Assembly: GCA_046260445.1 (NCBI GenBank)
Contig: JBHEPF010000108.1
Location: forward strand, 1-16,988
DNA length: 16,988 bases
Origin: F2B08 sp046260445
GTDB taxonomy: Bacteria; Actinomycetota; Actinomycetes; Actinomycetales; Dermatophilaceae
Direction: 5' to 3'
The translations under genes were made by a program, and so were the position numbers. Below, piece after piece: positions 1 to 7,337 of the stretch. Numbering within the stretch: position 1 is the stretch's first letter; every line of letters begins with the position of its first letter. A model generated the notes under the pieces. It was not told the origin of the DNA. It saw only the letters and a list, made by a program, of their open reading frames with translations, and did not search any database.

Positions 1-654
1 GTCCTCATAGGAACCCGTGGCGGGGTCCCACGCACCACCGCAGGTGACGATGTGAAGGCGAGGGGTCCCGGTGCGGTCGAAGATCGCGTCGAGGTCGATG
101 ACGGTCTTGGGATAGCTGTCCACGCGTTCGATGACATAGCGCACCTCCTCGTCTGCAGTCGTGACGACGACCTCGTCGCCGGGGGAGAGCTCGTCCAGTC
201 GGGCGAGGGGACCGACGCGTTCGCGGCTGTCGATGTGGGCGGACAGGACGGTCGCGCCCGTCTCTGTCGTGGGGCCAGGGCCGAAGCGGTACCACCCGGC
301 GATGCGTGGATCATCCGGGATCTCCATGGCCTGGTCGGTGGTGATGCCGGTCGGGACGACCGGCAGCTCGGCGTCGATACTGGGGATGGTCAGCCGGCTG
401 GGGGCTGCTATCTCCACGACGGGCGGCGGTGTGGCCGGCCGGGTGGCGAGGGTGGGAGTCGAGTTCGGTGCCGGTTTCGGTGCCGGTGCGGCCATCCCTG
501 TCGGGGCCGGCCCACGGAGGGCGGCGCCGGCGGCCTCGGCGTCGGTGATGCGGTTCGGGCCGAGAGAGGCCACCACCGCATACACGAACGCTCCGGTGAG
601 GAGGGTGGCCACGAGGATCGCGACCACCCTCCCCAAGCCGTGCCGGATCGACAT
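1..654 (-). CDS. Class F sortase (C-terminus cut off by window edge)
   Basis: Sortases cut a C-terminal sorting signal and join the protein to the cell wall or to another protein. The 218 visible residues show a short basic N-terminus, one membrane segment (about residues 10-31), a Pro/Ala/Thr-rich linker (about 45-82), and then a sortase domain. The catalytic histidine is His140 in SAHIDS and the catalytic cysteine is Cys205 in VTCGG; their 65-residue spacing fits the family. The catalytic arginine should lie just beyond the edge and is not visible. The ATG start lies 2 bases after the stop of the DUF4397 gene, so the two are surely cotranscribed and probably translationally coupled. This is a secreted, membrane-anchored enzyme, and the neighbour is its probable substrate. 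I am confident of the family; the substrate link is inferred from context. Confidence 0.93.
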   Translation of the reverse strand, partial: MSIRHGLGRVVAILVATLLTGAFVYAVVASLGPNRITDAEAAGAALRGPAPTGMAAPAPKPAPNSTPTLATRPATPPPVVEIAAPSRLTIPSIDAELPVVPTGITTDQAMEIPDDPRIAGWYRFGPGPTTETGATVLSAHIDSRERVGPLARLDELSPGDEVVVTTADEEVRYVIERVDSYPKTVIDLDAIFDRTGTPRLHIVTCGGAWDPATGSYED

Positions 655-656
655 GA

Positions 657-1463
657 TCAGGCGTCGACGCTCACGCGACGGCGGGTGCCGACGTAGGCCA
701 GACCGGCTGCACCGAGCGCGGCGAGGGCCGCGAGCGAGCCGGCGTTCATCGTGCCGCTCTGGCCGCCGGTGCCCGAGGGGACGCTGTCCGGCGAGCTGTG
801 CAGGCCGTCGAAGGACTGGACGGCGAGGGCGAGGTTCTCACCCTCGGCGGAGCCCCAGGCGTACACGATGGTGTGGGTGCCCTCGGCGAGGTTGACGTCG
901 GCCGGGCCGATCGCGACGGTGTCGGTGCCCGCGAGGACGACGTCGGCCTTGATGGTCCCGGCCGCGAGGTCGGCGGAGGCCTCGTTCGGGTTTTCGAGGC
1001 CGGGGAAGGCCACCTCGCCGTTGGCGCGGACGTCGACCGCGGGGGCGGCGGCGGTGTGGCGCACGGTGATCCGGGCCTCGCCCGCAGCCGTCGCGCTGTT
1101 GTCGTTGACGAACGGCGTGAGGATGGGGGTGCCGGTGGCGTCGAGGTGGGCGACGACAGTGATGTTGGCACCACCGGGGACGGTCACGCCGTTGGCCTCG
1201 ATGATGGCGTCAGCGTCGACGTTCTCGGCGTCGCCCGCGACGACCTTGAGGTCGTAGTCGCCGGCCGGGAGCTTCAGGCCGTCGGTGAGGGTGCCGGGGG
1301 TGAAGTCGTCGAGCGTGAGGTCGCCGTTGACGTAGACGTCGACGGTCGCGTCCGGCACTGCGTGCAGGACGAAGACGGTCGCCTCGTGGCCGTCGGCGAG
1401 GGCCGGGGCGGCGAAGGCGAGCGTGAGGCCTCCGGCGAGTGCGAGTGCAGCGGTCTTGCGCAT
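657..1463 (-). CDS. Secreted DUF4397-domain protein with C-terminal anchor
   Basis: This 268-residue protein has an Ala-rich signal peptide ending near ALADG (about residue 24). Two DUF4397-like beta-rich repeats follow (about 27-125 and 130-222), the first starting with the typical VFVLHAVPDATVDVYVNG pattern and the second with ITVRHTAAAPAVDV. The tail carries a Ser/Gly stretch, one hydrophobic segment (about 242-258) and a short RRR-containing end. That tail has the architecture of a sortase sorting signal, but the motif is not LPxTG; the nearest match is VPSGTGG just before the membrane segment. The protein is acidic overall with very few lysines. The function of DUF4397 is unknown; its role here is probably at the cell surface. 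The ATG start is preceded by a GAAGGGA ribosome-binding site. It is followed 2 bases later by the sortase gene. Confidence 0.9.
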   Translation of the reverse strand: MRKTAALALAGGLTLAFAAPALADGHEATVFVLHAVPDATVDVYVNGDLTLDDFTPGTLTDGLKLPAGDYDLKVVAGDAENVDADAIIEANGVTVPGGANITVVAHLDATGTPILTPFVNDNSATAAGEARITVRHTAAAPAVDVRANGEVAFPGLENPNEASADLAAGTIKADVVLAGTDTVAIGPADVNLAEGTHTIVYAWGSAEGENLALAVQSFDGLHSSPDSVPSGTGGQSGTMNAGSLAALAALGAAGLAYVGTRRRVSVDA

Positions 1464-1510
1464 GAGCGTTTTCCCTTCATCAGGGGACGCGTTGGTGCGT
1501 CCTGCCCATG

Positions 1511-1540
1511 TATTCCGACCTCACCCCGGTTCTGGATGCA
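1511..1540 (-). promoter_or_regulatory. Candidate ECF (SigK-type) promoter for the DUF4397-sortase operon
   Basis: On the minus strand TGCATCC (1540-1534) is separated by 16 bases from CGGAATA (1517-1511). From memory, the SigK group of mycobacterial ECF sigma factors uses CCATCC-N16/17-CCGAAT-like promoters, so both hexamers and the spacing fit closely. Transcription would begin near 1505, giving a leader of about 40 bases before the DUF4397 start. No sigma factor gene is present in this window, so the assignment is inference. Confidence 0.45.
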
Positions 1541-1547
1541 CTTCCCT

Positions 1548-1571
1548 GGAAAAACTTTGAGCGAGTTTTCC
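1548..1571 (-). terminator. Candidate hairpin terminator after the fluC group
   Basis: GGAAAAACT (1548-1556) and AGTTTTCC (1564-1571) form an inverted repeat with a 7-base loop and one bulged A. It lies directly after the stop codon at 1583 of the last minus-strand gene of the fluC group and before the promoter of the DUF4397 gene. The stem is A/T-rich for this genome and no long T-run follows on the minus strand, so it may be a weak terminator or an operator instead. Confidence 0.4.
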
Positions 1572-1582
1572 TCAGTTCTTCC

Positions 1583-1963
1583 TCAGGGCCGTCGATCGGC
1601 GGTCCGGGACCGGGTCTCGGCCATCTTCGTGCGGGCGTAGGGGATCCCCACGGTGAGCATCCCGAGGGCGACGACCACGGCCGCTGCGAGGAGCCCGCAC
1701 AGCAGTGCGAACCCGATGTGGATGGCGATGTCCCAGAACGGGTTGCCCGGAGCGACGCTGAGTCCCCGCGCCGCACCCCAGGCGACACCGCCCGCGAAGG
1801 CGATGGCCGTGAGGACCATCAGGACGATGGTCACCCCCGCCGAGCGCGCCACCCGGCCCCGGTCGGCGAAGAAGTCGGTGTCGTCGGTCAGGTCCTCGTT
1901 GCCGTCGAACTCACCGAGGACGTCGTAGTCCTCGCGCTCGGAGAGGGGGATTCGTCTGCGCAT
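1583..1963 (-). CDS. Small two-helix membrane protein, unknown function
   Basis: I do not recognise this 126-residue protein. It has a charged, acidic N-terminal stretch (about residues 1-37, rich in Asp/Glu), two hydrophobic segments (about 42-66 and 80-106) and a basic tail ending in TADRRP, which suggests an integral membrane protein with both ends in the cytoplasm. The start is ATG 12 bases downstream of the fluC stop; there is no strong ribosome-binding site, so translation may depend on coupling to the upstream gene. It is the last gene of the minus-strand group aminotransferase-fluC-fluC. Whether it takes part in fluoride export is unknown. A TAGGCT box lies 9 bases before the ATG and could provide an extra promoter. 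Confidence 0.75.
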   Translation of the reverse strand: MRRRIPLSEREDYDVLGEFDGNEDLTDDTDFFADRGRVARSAGVTIVLMVLTAIAFAGGVAWGAARGLSVAPGNPFWDIAIHIGFALLCGLLAAAVVVALGMLTVGIPYARTKMAETRSRTADRRP

Positions 1964-1975
1964 GGTTTCGTCAGC

Positions 1976-2341
1976 CTAACCTGCGAGGCGGTCGGCGATC
2001 GCGAACGCGACGGCGAAGGCACCGAGGCCGAGGACGAGGCTCAGGACGAGGGTGGCGACGAGTGCGGGGATGCGCCGCTCGCGCAGCGCGTCCCAGAGCT
2101 CGAGGGCGAACGTCGAGAAGGTCGTGTAGGCGCCGCAGAAGCCGAGGCCGACAAGGAGGATGAGTCGCTCGCCCGCGCTGGCGCCCAGGACGACCCCGAG
2201 GACTGCCGAGCCGAGGACGTTGACGACGAGCGTGCCCGCCACGCCCGTGCCGCCCAGCCGAACGCGGACGAGGTGAACGGTGAGGAACCGCAAGGGAGCG
2301 CCGACCGCCGCGCCCAGCGCGACGAGGAGGACCTCAAGCAC
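1976..2341 (-). CDS. crcB: Fluoride ion channel subunit FluC/CrcB (canonical)
   Basis: FluC proteins export toxic fluoride as dual-topology dimers across the inner membrane. This 121-residue protein shows all family marks: GAPLRF in the first helix, GTLVVNVLGS with the pore asparagine in the second, and GFCGAYTTFSTF, the Phe-box and Na+-site segment, in the third, with a fourth helix near the C-terminus. Both Phe-box residues (TTFSTF) are kept. Its ATG lies inside the end of the preceding fluC gene, an 8-base overlap that implies translational coupling and equal production. Its partner is the degenerate copy next door, and together they probably form a heterodimer. The family call is very secure; heterodimer formation is inferred. 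Confidence 0.95.
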   Translation of the reverse strand: MLEVLLVALGAAVGAPLRFLTVHLVRVRLGGTGVAGTLVVNVLGSAVLGVVLGASAGERLILLVGLGFCGAYTTFSTFALELWDALRERRIPALVATLVLSLVLGLGAFAVAFAIADRLAG

Positions 2342-2783
2342 CCTCGGTCACCTCCTCCGCGTCGAGCTCCGCGCGGTCGCTGCGCCAGATCCGCCCTCCG
2401 GCGAGAGCGCCCGCGATGACGGCCAGCAGTCCTGCGGCCACCGAGCCCAGGATGTATGCGGCGCTCACCCCGGGTGCACCGGCGGACCAGAGCCGGTGGG
2501 TCTCGGCGGCGAAGGCGGAGTACGTCGTCCACCCGCCGAGGAGGCCGACGGCGGCGAGGGGCCGTACCCACGGTGGAGGTGCGGGGTGGGCGGTGAGCCA
2601 GGCGACGAGTAGCCCCATGGCGAGGGCACCGGTGACATTGACGAGAAGAGTTGCCCAGGGGAGGCCGGACGCGGCGGGGGTGGGTGAGAAGGGGATGGCC
2701 GTCTCCACCGCATACCGGCCGACGGACCCCAGCGCACCGCCGAGGGCGATGAGACCGACCGCACGAGGGGAGGGTTGGACCAC
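2334..2783 (-). CDS. crcB: Fluoride ion channel subunit FluC/CrcB (divergent partner)
   Basis: This is a second FluC-family protein of 149 residues with four hydrophobic segments. It keeps the first-helix GSVGRY motif and the second-helix asparagine in ATLLVNVTGA. Its third-helix motif is altered to GLLGGWTTYSAF, so the first Phe-box residue is Tyr and the second is Phe. It also has a longer N-terminus and an acidic C-terminal tail of about 20 residues (ending EEVTEGA). This kind of asymmetry is known for paired FluC genes that work as heterodimers. The start is GTG, 12 bases after the aminotransferase stop and without a good ribosome-binding site; a CCACG-GCC-CGTGG inverted repeat (2780-2792) covers the start codon and could limit initiation. 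Confidence 0.93.
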   Translation of the reverse strand: MVQPSPRAVGLIALGGALGSVGRYAVETAIPFSPTPAASGLPWATLLVNVTGALAMGLLVAWLTAHPAPPPWVRPLAAVGLLGGWTTYSAFAAETHRLWSAGAPGVSAAYILGSVAAGLLAVIAGALAGGRIWRSDRAELDAEEVTEGA

Positions 2784-2795
2784 GGGCCGTGGCCG

Positions 2796-4010
2796 TCAGC
2801 GCAGGGTGGCGAGGTGCTCGGCGATCCGGCCGATCGCCTCGGTGAGGGTCTCGGTGTCCGGGAGGGTGACGAGGCGGAAGTGGTCCGGTTCGAACCAGTT
2901 GAAGCCGGTGCCGTGCGTGACGAGGATCTTCTTGGCGCGGAGCAGCTCGATGACGAACTCCTCGTCGTCCTCGATCGGGTAGACCTCGGGGTCGAGTCGG
3001 GGGAAGCAGTACAGGGCGCCCCTCGGCTCCACGCACGAGACCCCGGGGATCTCGTTGAGCAGCCGGGACGCGAGCTTGATCTGCTCGTAGAAGCGCCCGC
3101 CGGGGGCGATGAGCTCGTTGATCGACTGGTACCCCCCGAGGGCGGTCTGGATCGCGTGCTGAGCCGGGACGTTGGCGCACATCCGCATGTTGGCGAGCAG
3201 CGTCAGGCCCTCGAGGAAGTCCTCCGCCAGGTGCTTCGGTCCGGAGACCATGACCCATCCGGCGCGGTAGCCGCAGACCCGGTAGGCCTTGGACAGCCCG
3301 CTGAAGGTCAGGCAGAGGACGTCCTCGCCGGCGAAGGTCGCGGCGTGATGGTGGACGGCGTCGTCGAAGATGATCTTCTCGTAGATCTCGTCGGCCATGA
3401 CGACGAGCAGGTGCCGGCGGGCGATGTCGACCAGGGCCCTGACGGTCTCCTCGCTGTAGACCGCGCCGGTCGGGTTGTTGGGGTTGATGATGACGAGGGC
3501 GTGGGTGTTCTCGGTGATCCTGGCCTCGATGTCGGCCAGGTCGGGGTTCCACCCGTTGCTCTCGTCGCAGCGGTAGTGCACCGGGGTGCCGCCGGAGAGC
3601 GCGACCGCGCCGGTCCACAGCGGGTAGTCCGGCGCGGGGACGAGGATCTCGTTGCCGTCGTCGACGAAGGCCTGCAGGACCATCGAGATGAGCTCGGAGA
3701 CGCCGTTGCCGATATAGACGTCCTCGACGGTCGTCTCCCGGAGCCCATGGGCCTGGTAGTACTGCGCGACGGCGGTCCGGGCCGAGTAGATCCCCTTCGA
3801 GTCCACGTATCCCTGCGAGTGCGGGAGGTTGTAGACCATGTCCGCGACGATCGCCTCGGGGGCCTCGAACCCGAACGGGGCGGTGTTGCCGATGTTGAGC
3901 TTGAGGATCTTGTGGCCCTCGCTCTCGAGCCGCTGTGCCTCGACGAGGATCGGGCCCCGCACGTCGTAGCGGACGTTCTGCAGCTTCTTGCTCTGGACGA
4001 TGGGGCGCAT
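2796..4010 (-). CDS. alaA: PLP-dependent aminotransferase, AlaA (alanine transaminase) type
   Basis: This 404-residue class I aminotransferase matches, from memory, E. coli AlaA (YfbQ) along its whole length: KLQNVRYDVRGP at the N-terminus, LNIGNTAPFGF, GNGVSELI, VPAPDYPLWTGAV, IINPNNPTGAVY, ADEIYEKI, and CANVPAQHAIQTALGGYQS. Lys241 in SGLSKAYR is the Schiff-base lysine and the Arg in DHFRLVTLP binds the substrate carboxylate. It probably interconverts pyruvate plus glutamate with alanine plus 2-oxoglutarate in the cytoplasm. The ATG start is preceded by GAGG at 8 bases. It is first in the minus-strand group that continues into the two fluC genes; that link is probably organisational rather than functional. 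An aspartate-type specificity (as in actinobacterial genes labelled aspC) cannot be excluded. Confidence 0.93.
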   Translation of the reverse strand: MRPIVQSKKLQNVRYDVRGPILVEAQRLESEGHKILKLNIGNTAPFGFEAPEAIVADMVYNLPHSQGYVDSKGIYSARTAVAQYYQAHGLRETTVEDVYIGNGVSELISMVLQAFVDDGNEILVPAPDYPLWTGAVALSGGTPVHYRCDESNGWNPDLADIEARITENTHALVIINPNNPTGAVYSEETVRALVDIARRHLLVVMADEIYEKIIFDDAVHHHAATFAGEDVLCLTFSGLSKAYRVCGYRAGWVMVSGPKHLAEDFLEGLTLLANMRMCANVPAQHAIQTALGGYQSINELIAPGGRFYEQIKLASRLLNEIPGVSCVEPRGALYCFPRLDPEVYPIEDDEEFVIELLRAKKILVTHGTGFNWFEPDHFRLVTLPDTETLTEAIGRIAEHLATLR

Positions 4011-4065
4011 GGGCCCATCCTCGCAGCCGACTCCGTATGCGCGCCGCCGGGTTTGGCGCCCTGCT

Positions 4066-4098
4066 GCGGTCAGGGTGCGGTCAGGGCGCGGTCAGGCG
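4066..4098. repeat. Three tandem 11-base copies of GCGGTCAGGGY
   Basis: Copies start at 4066, 4077 and 4088: GCGGTCAGGGT, GCGGTCAGGGC and GCGGTCAGGCG. The third copy contains the stop codon of the acyl-CoA oxidase-like gene (TGA at 4094-4092 on the minus strand), and because the unit is 11 bases the other copies place a TGA in each of the remaining two frames. The repeat lies in the 81-base gap before the aminotransferase gene. Confidence 0.8.
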
Positions 4099-6041
4099 CG
4101 ATCGAGGAGAGGGCAGTCCAGCCAGGCGTCGGCGAGGCCGAACGCCTCGACGAGGGTGAGTGCGTCCGGGGCGAGCCCCGCGCACAGCGCGTCGACCCGG
4201 GCGGTGATCGCCTTGGACTGCGCCGCCGAGATCCGGCCGTGCTCGAGGAACCACGCGGCGTTGGCCTCGACCGTCGAGTACACGAACAGGTCGCAGACCC
4301 GCCCGAGCAGATCGCGCGCGGGACCCTCGCTCGTCTCGGTCGCGGCTGCCAGCGCCTCGAGGAGGAGCCGGTCGATGTGCGCCCAGCCGGCCGCGAGCAT
4401 GTGCTGCTGCGCGGCGGTGAGCACCTCGATCGGGTCGGCGTTCTCGTCCTTGGCCAGCGCCCGCATCCGGGCGGCCAGGGTGGCGACCGTGTGCTGCTCC
4501 CGGTCCTCGAAGAGCGCGAGCTGCCCGCCGCGGTCCTCGAGTGCGTTGTCGGCGTCACGGCCCGGTGCCCCGGCGAGCAGCCGCTGCACGATCGAGCCTC
4601 CGAAGGCGCGCTCGACGACGGACTCGGCGACGTTGCGCGCCCCGAACAGGATCATGGCGCGGGTGTCGAAGGAGTCGAAGCTGTCCTTGTACTGCGTGAG
4701 CAGACCCTTGGCGACGAGCTGGAGCAGCACCGTGTTGTCGCCCTCGAACGTCGTGAAGACGTCGGTGTCGGCCTTGAGCGCGCCGAAGCGGTTCTCCCAC
4801 ATGTAGCCGGCACCGCCGCAGGCCTCGCGGCACTCCTGGATCGTGTAGGTGGCGTGTGCGGTGTTCGCGATCTTGATCGACGCGGCGCGCTCCTCCAGGC
4901 GTCGCACCCTCGCCTCGTCGGGCTCGATCTCCGTGGAGAGCTCGTGCAGGTCCTCGACGAGCTCGTTCGTCGCGAGCGCCAGGGCATAGCTGCGCACGAG
5001 GGGCACGAGCAGGCGGCGCTGGTGCGTCGCATACTCCAGCAGGCGGATGCCGTCCTTGCCGTCGGGGCGGGTGAACTGGTCGCGCTGGTCGGCGTAGCGG
5101 ACCGCCAGCGTGAGTGCGTTGCGGGTGGCCGAGCCCGCAGCGCCACCGACGGTGACCCGGCCGCGCACGAGGGTGCCGAGCATCGAGAAGAACCGCCGGC
5201 CGTCGCTCTCGATGGGGGAGGTGTACGAGCCGTCGTCAGCGATCGACCCGAACCGGTCGAGCAGGTTGCCGCGAGGCACCCGCACCCGGTCGAAGGCGAT
5301 CTCGCCGTTGTCGACACCGGGCAGTCCGATCTTGGGGCCGCAGTCCTCGAGGGTGACGCCGGGGAGCGCGCTGCCGTCCTCCCCGCGGATGGGCACGAGG
5401 ACGCAGTGCACGCCATGACTCCGGGCGGCATCGCCGTCGCCGACGACGAGCTGGGCGAACACCGCGGCGAGGGTGCCGTCCTTGGCGGCGTTGCCGATGT
5501 AGTCCTTGGTCGCGCTCGGGCTCGGGCTGTGGACGACGATCTCGTCGGTCTCGGGGTCGTAGGTCGCGGTCGTCTCGAGGTTGGCGACGTCGGAGCCGCC
5601 GCCGATCTCGGTCATCGCGAAGCAGCCGAGCAGGGAGCCGTCGCCGATGCGCGAGAGGTACTCGGTGTGGTGACGCTGGGTGCCCAGCCCGGCCACGGCG
5701 CCACCGAACAGACCGACCTGCACCCCGACCTTGACGAAGAGGGAGAGGTCGACGTGGCCGAGGCACTCGAAGGCGGTGACCGAGGTGCCGATGTCGCCGG
5801 ACTCGCCAGGCTCGTCCGAGAACCCCGCCGCGGCCCACGGCTCCTTGAGGAGGCGGAGCAGCTGGTCGGTGGTCCGCTCGCGGTACTCCGCGATGGGCAG
5901 CGGCGTGGTCGGGGTCGCCCAGTCGGCGGTGCCGAGCCGCTCCCGCACCGTGTCCCGCACCTCGCTCCAGCGGCCGTCGAGCGTGCGGCGCAGGTCGGCG
6001 GCGAGGTCGGCGGCGGTGGGACTGGTGATCGGGTCGGTCAT
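4092..6041 (-). CDS. Acyl-CoA oxidase / dehydrogenase family flavoenzyme
   Basis: The 649-residue length and domain order fit acyl-CoA oxidases (peroxisomal ACOX relatives) rather than the shorter (about 380-residue) acyl-CoA dehydrogenases. The N-terminal alpha domain runs to about 130. The beta domain contains FAMTEIGGGSDVANLETTA, which binds FAD and substrate, and the domain after residue 280 has REACGGAGYMWENRF. Glu433 in TTFEGDNTVLLQ aligns with the catalytic base of ACOX enzymes. A C-terminal helical domain (about 470-649) completes the fold. The enzyme should oxidise an acyl-CoA to the 2-enoyl-CoA, passing electrons to oxygen or to an electron-transfer flavoprotein; sequence alone does not decide which. 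A TAGGGT box lies 6 bases before the ATG, so the transcript is probably leaderless. It stands alone and is divergent from the sugar dehydrogenase gene. Confidence 0.9.
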   Translation of the reverse strand: MTDPITSPTAADLAADLRRTLDGRWSEVRDTVRERLGTADWATPTTPLPIAEYRERTTDQLLRLLKEPWAAAGFSDEPGESGDIGTSVTAFECLGHVDLSLFVKVGVQVGLFGGAVAGLGTQRHHTEYLSRIGDGSLLGCFAMTEIGGGSDVANLETTATYDPETDEIVVHSPSPSATKDYIGNAAKDGTLAAVFAQLVVGDGDAARSHGVHCVLVPIRGEDGSALPGVTLEDCGPKIGLPGVDNGEIAFDRVRVPRGNLLDRFGSIADDGSYTSPIESDGRRFFSMLGTLVRGRVTVGGAAGSATRNALTLAVRYADQRDQFTRPDGKDGIRLLEYATHQRRLLVPLVRSYALALATNELVEDLHELSTEIEPDEARVRRLEERAASIKIANTAHATYTIQECREACGGAGYMWENRFGALKADTDVFTTFEGDNTVLLQLVAKGLLTQYKDSFDSFDTRAMILFGARNVAESVVERAFGGSIVQRLLAGAPGRDADNALEDRGGQLALFEDREQHTVATLAARMRALAKDENADPIEVLTAAQQHMLAAGWAHIDRLLLEALAAATETSEGPARDLLGRVCDLFVYSTVEANAAWFLEHGRISAAQSKAITARVDALCAGLAPDALTLVEAFGLADAWLDCPLLDRA

Positions 6042-6047
6042 TCCTCG

Positions 6048-6053
6048 ACCCTA
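6048..6053 (-). promoter_or_regulatory. -10 box TAGGGT, leaderless start of the acyl-CoA oxidase gene
   Basis: On the minus strand TAGGGT is followed by 6 bases (CGAGGA) and then ATG at 6041. A TANNNT box at this distance puts the transcription start on or next to the start codon, the usual sign of a leaderless actinobacterial message. CGAGGA could act as a weak ribosome-binding site if transcription starts further upstream. No clear -35 is seen. Confidence 0.55.
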
Positions 6054-6079
6054 CGGGCGTGCGCGGTCGATGATGGGGT

Positions 6080-7327
6080 ATGCGCGTCTCACGTCGTCCT
6101 GCACACGTCGCCCTCGCGGTGGTCGCCGCTCTGACCCTCGGGGGCTGTGGGGGATCCGGCGGTGGGCCGGGCGAGGTGCCGGTGCGGTCGACACCGACGG
6201 CGAGCGAGACGATGGCCGAGTCGGCGACGGTGCCGCCCATGGGGGTCGTGCCGCCACTCGAGGTCCAGGTCGTCACGGACCGGACCGAGCACGGGTGGGA
6301 CATCGGGTTCCTTCCCGACGGAGGCGCCCTTGTCACCGAACGCGGCGGCCGGCTCACGCACCTGTCGTCCACGTCCCCGGGCGCGGAGGTGAAGCGCGTC
6401 GACGCCGACCTCAGCGAGGTGTTCGCCTCGGGCGAGGGCGGTCTCCTCGGGATGGTCGTCCACCCCGACTTCGAGACCAGCCGGGAGTTCACGACCTGCC
6501 TCAACCACCAGGAGGGCGGCCGGCCCGTCGACATCCGGCTCGTCACGTGGCGGCTGAGCGACGACAACGCCTCGGCCGAGAAGGTGCGCAACCTCCTCAC
6601 CGGCATTCCCACCGGCAGCGGACGGCACTCGGGGTGTCGTCCCACGATCGGCGCGGACGGCGTGCTCGTCGTCGGCACCGGTGACATCGCCGACGGATCT
6701 ATGCCGCAGGACCTGTCCCGGCTCGGCGGCAAGGTGATCCGGCTCGACCTGAGGACCGGGGAGCCGGCCTCCGACAACCCGTTCATCGAGGCGGCCGATG
6801 AGCGCCAGCGCTATGTCGTCAGCTATGGCCACCGCAACCTCCAGGGTGTGGCGATCCAGCCGGAAACCGGCGAGATCTACACCGCCGAGCACGGGCCGAA
6901 CGTCAACGACGAGGTGAACCGGATCGACTTCGGGGGCAACTACGGCTGGGACCCGTCGCAGGGTGGAACGGTCGGGGGCTATGACGAGTCCGTGCCGATG
7001 ACCGATCTCGAGCGCTTCCCGGACGCGGTGCCGGCTGTCTGGCAGACCGGCGGGATGACCGAGGCGCTCTGTGCCGCGACCTTCCTCGAGGGGGAGCAGT
7101 GGGGTGCTCTCGACGGAGCGCTCGTTGTGACAGCGCTCAAGGGCTCGAAGCTCATCCTGCTCACCCTCGACGACGCCGGTGAGGTCGAGCAGGTCTCGGT
7201 GCCGGGGGAGCTCGACGACGAGTTCGGCCGGCTGCGGGCCGCCCGACTCGGACCCGATGGCGCGCTCTACATCACGACGACGAACGGCGAGGGCGACAAG
7301 GTCCTGCGGGTGACACCGGCGAGCTAG
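6080..7327 (+). CDS. Lipoprotein PQQ-dependent sugar dehydrogenase (GSDH family)
   Basis: This 415-residue secreted protein begins with a signal peptide whose LTLGGC end looks like a lipobox, with Cys23 the likely lipidated residue. It is therefore probably anchored outside the membrane. The rest is a six-bladed beta-propeller of the glucose/sorbosone dehydrogenase family: GFLPDGGALVTERGGRL, GGLLGMVVHPDF, GKVIRLDLRTGEP, SYGHRNLQGVA and IYTAEHGPNVNDEVN. His183 (in RHSGCR) and Arg252 (in GHRN) correspond to the catalytic His and PQQ-binding Arg of soluble glucose dehydrogenase. HSGC replaces the more common H-x-G-G, so substrate choice may differ. It should oxidise an aldose to a lactone, but many relatives have unknown substrates. 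The start is ATG with no clear ribosome-binding site. The next gene is convergent, 10 bases away. Confidence 0.9.
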   Translation: MRVSRRPAHVALAVVAALTLGGCGGSGGGPGEVPVRSTPTASETMAESATVPPMGVVPPLEVQVVTDRTEHGWDIGFLPDGGALVTERGGRLTHLSSTSPGAEVKRVDADLSEVFASGEGGLLGMVVHPDFETSREFTTCLNHQEGGRPVDIRLVTWRLSDDNASAEKVRNLLTGIPTGSGRHSGCRPTIGADGVLVVGTGDIADGSMPQDLSRLGGKVIRLDLRTGEPASDNPFIEAADERQRYVVSYGHRNLQGVAIQPETGEIYTAEHGPNVNDEVNRIDFGGNYGWDPSQGGTVGGYDESVPMTDLERFPDAVPAVWQTGGMTEALCAATFLEGEQWGALDGALVVTALKGSKLILLTLDDAGEVEQVSVPGELDDEFGRLRAARLGPDGALYITTTNGEGDKVLRVTPAS

Positions 7328-7337
7328 CCCGGGTGCA

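Noticed and set aside
2775..6134. Very long plus-strand open frame (1119 codons)
   Set aside because: It is antisense to the aminotransferase and acyl-CoA oxidase-like genes, both of which have full family motifs. Its translation is low in complexity (Asp/Gly/Val/Leu/Arg), as expected from the complementary strand of high-GC genes.
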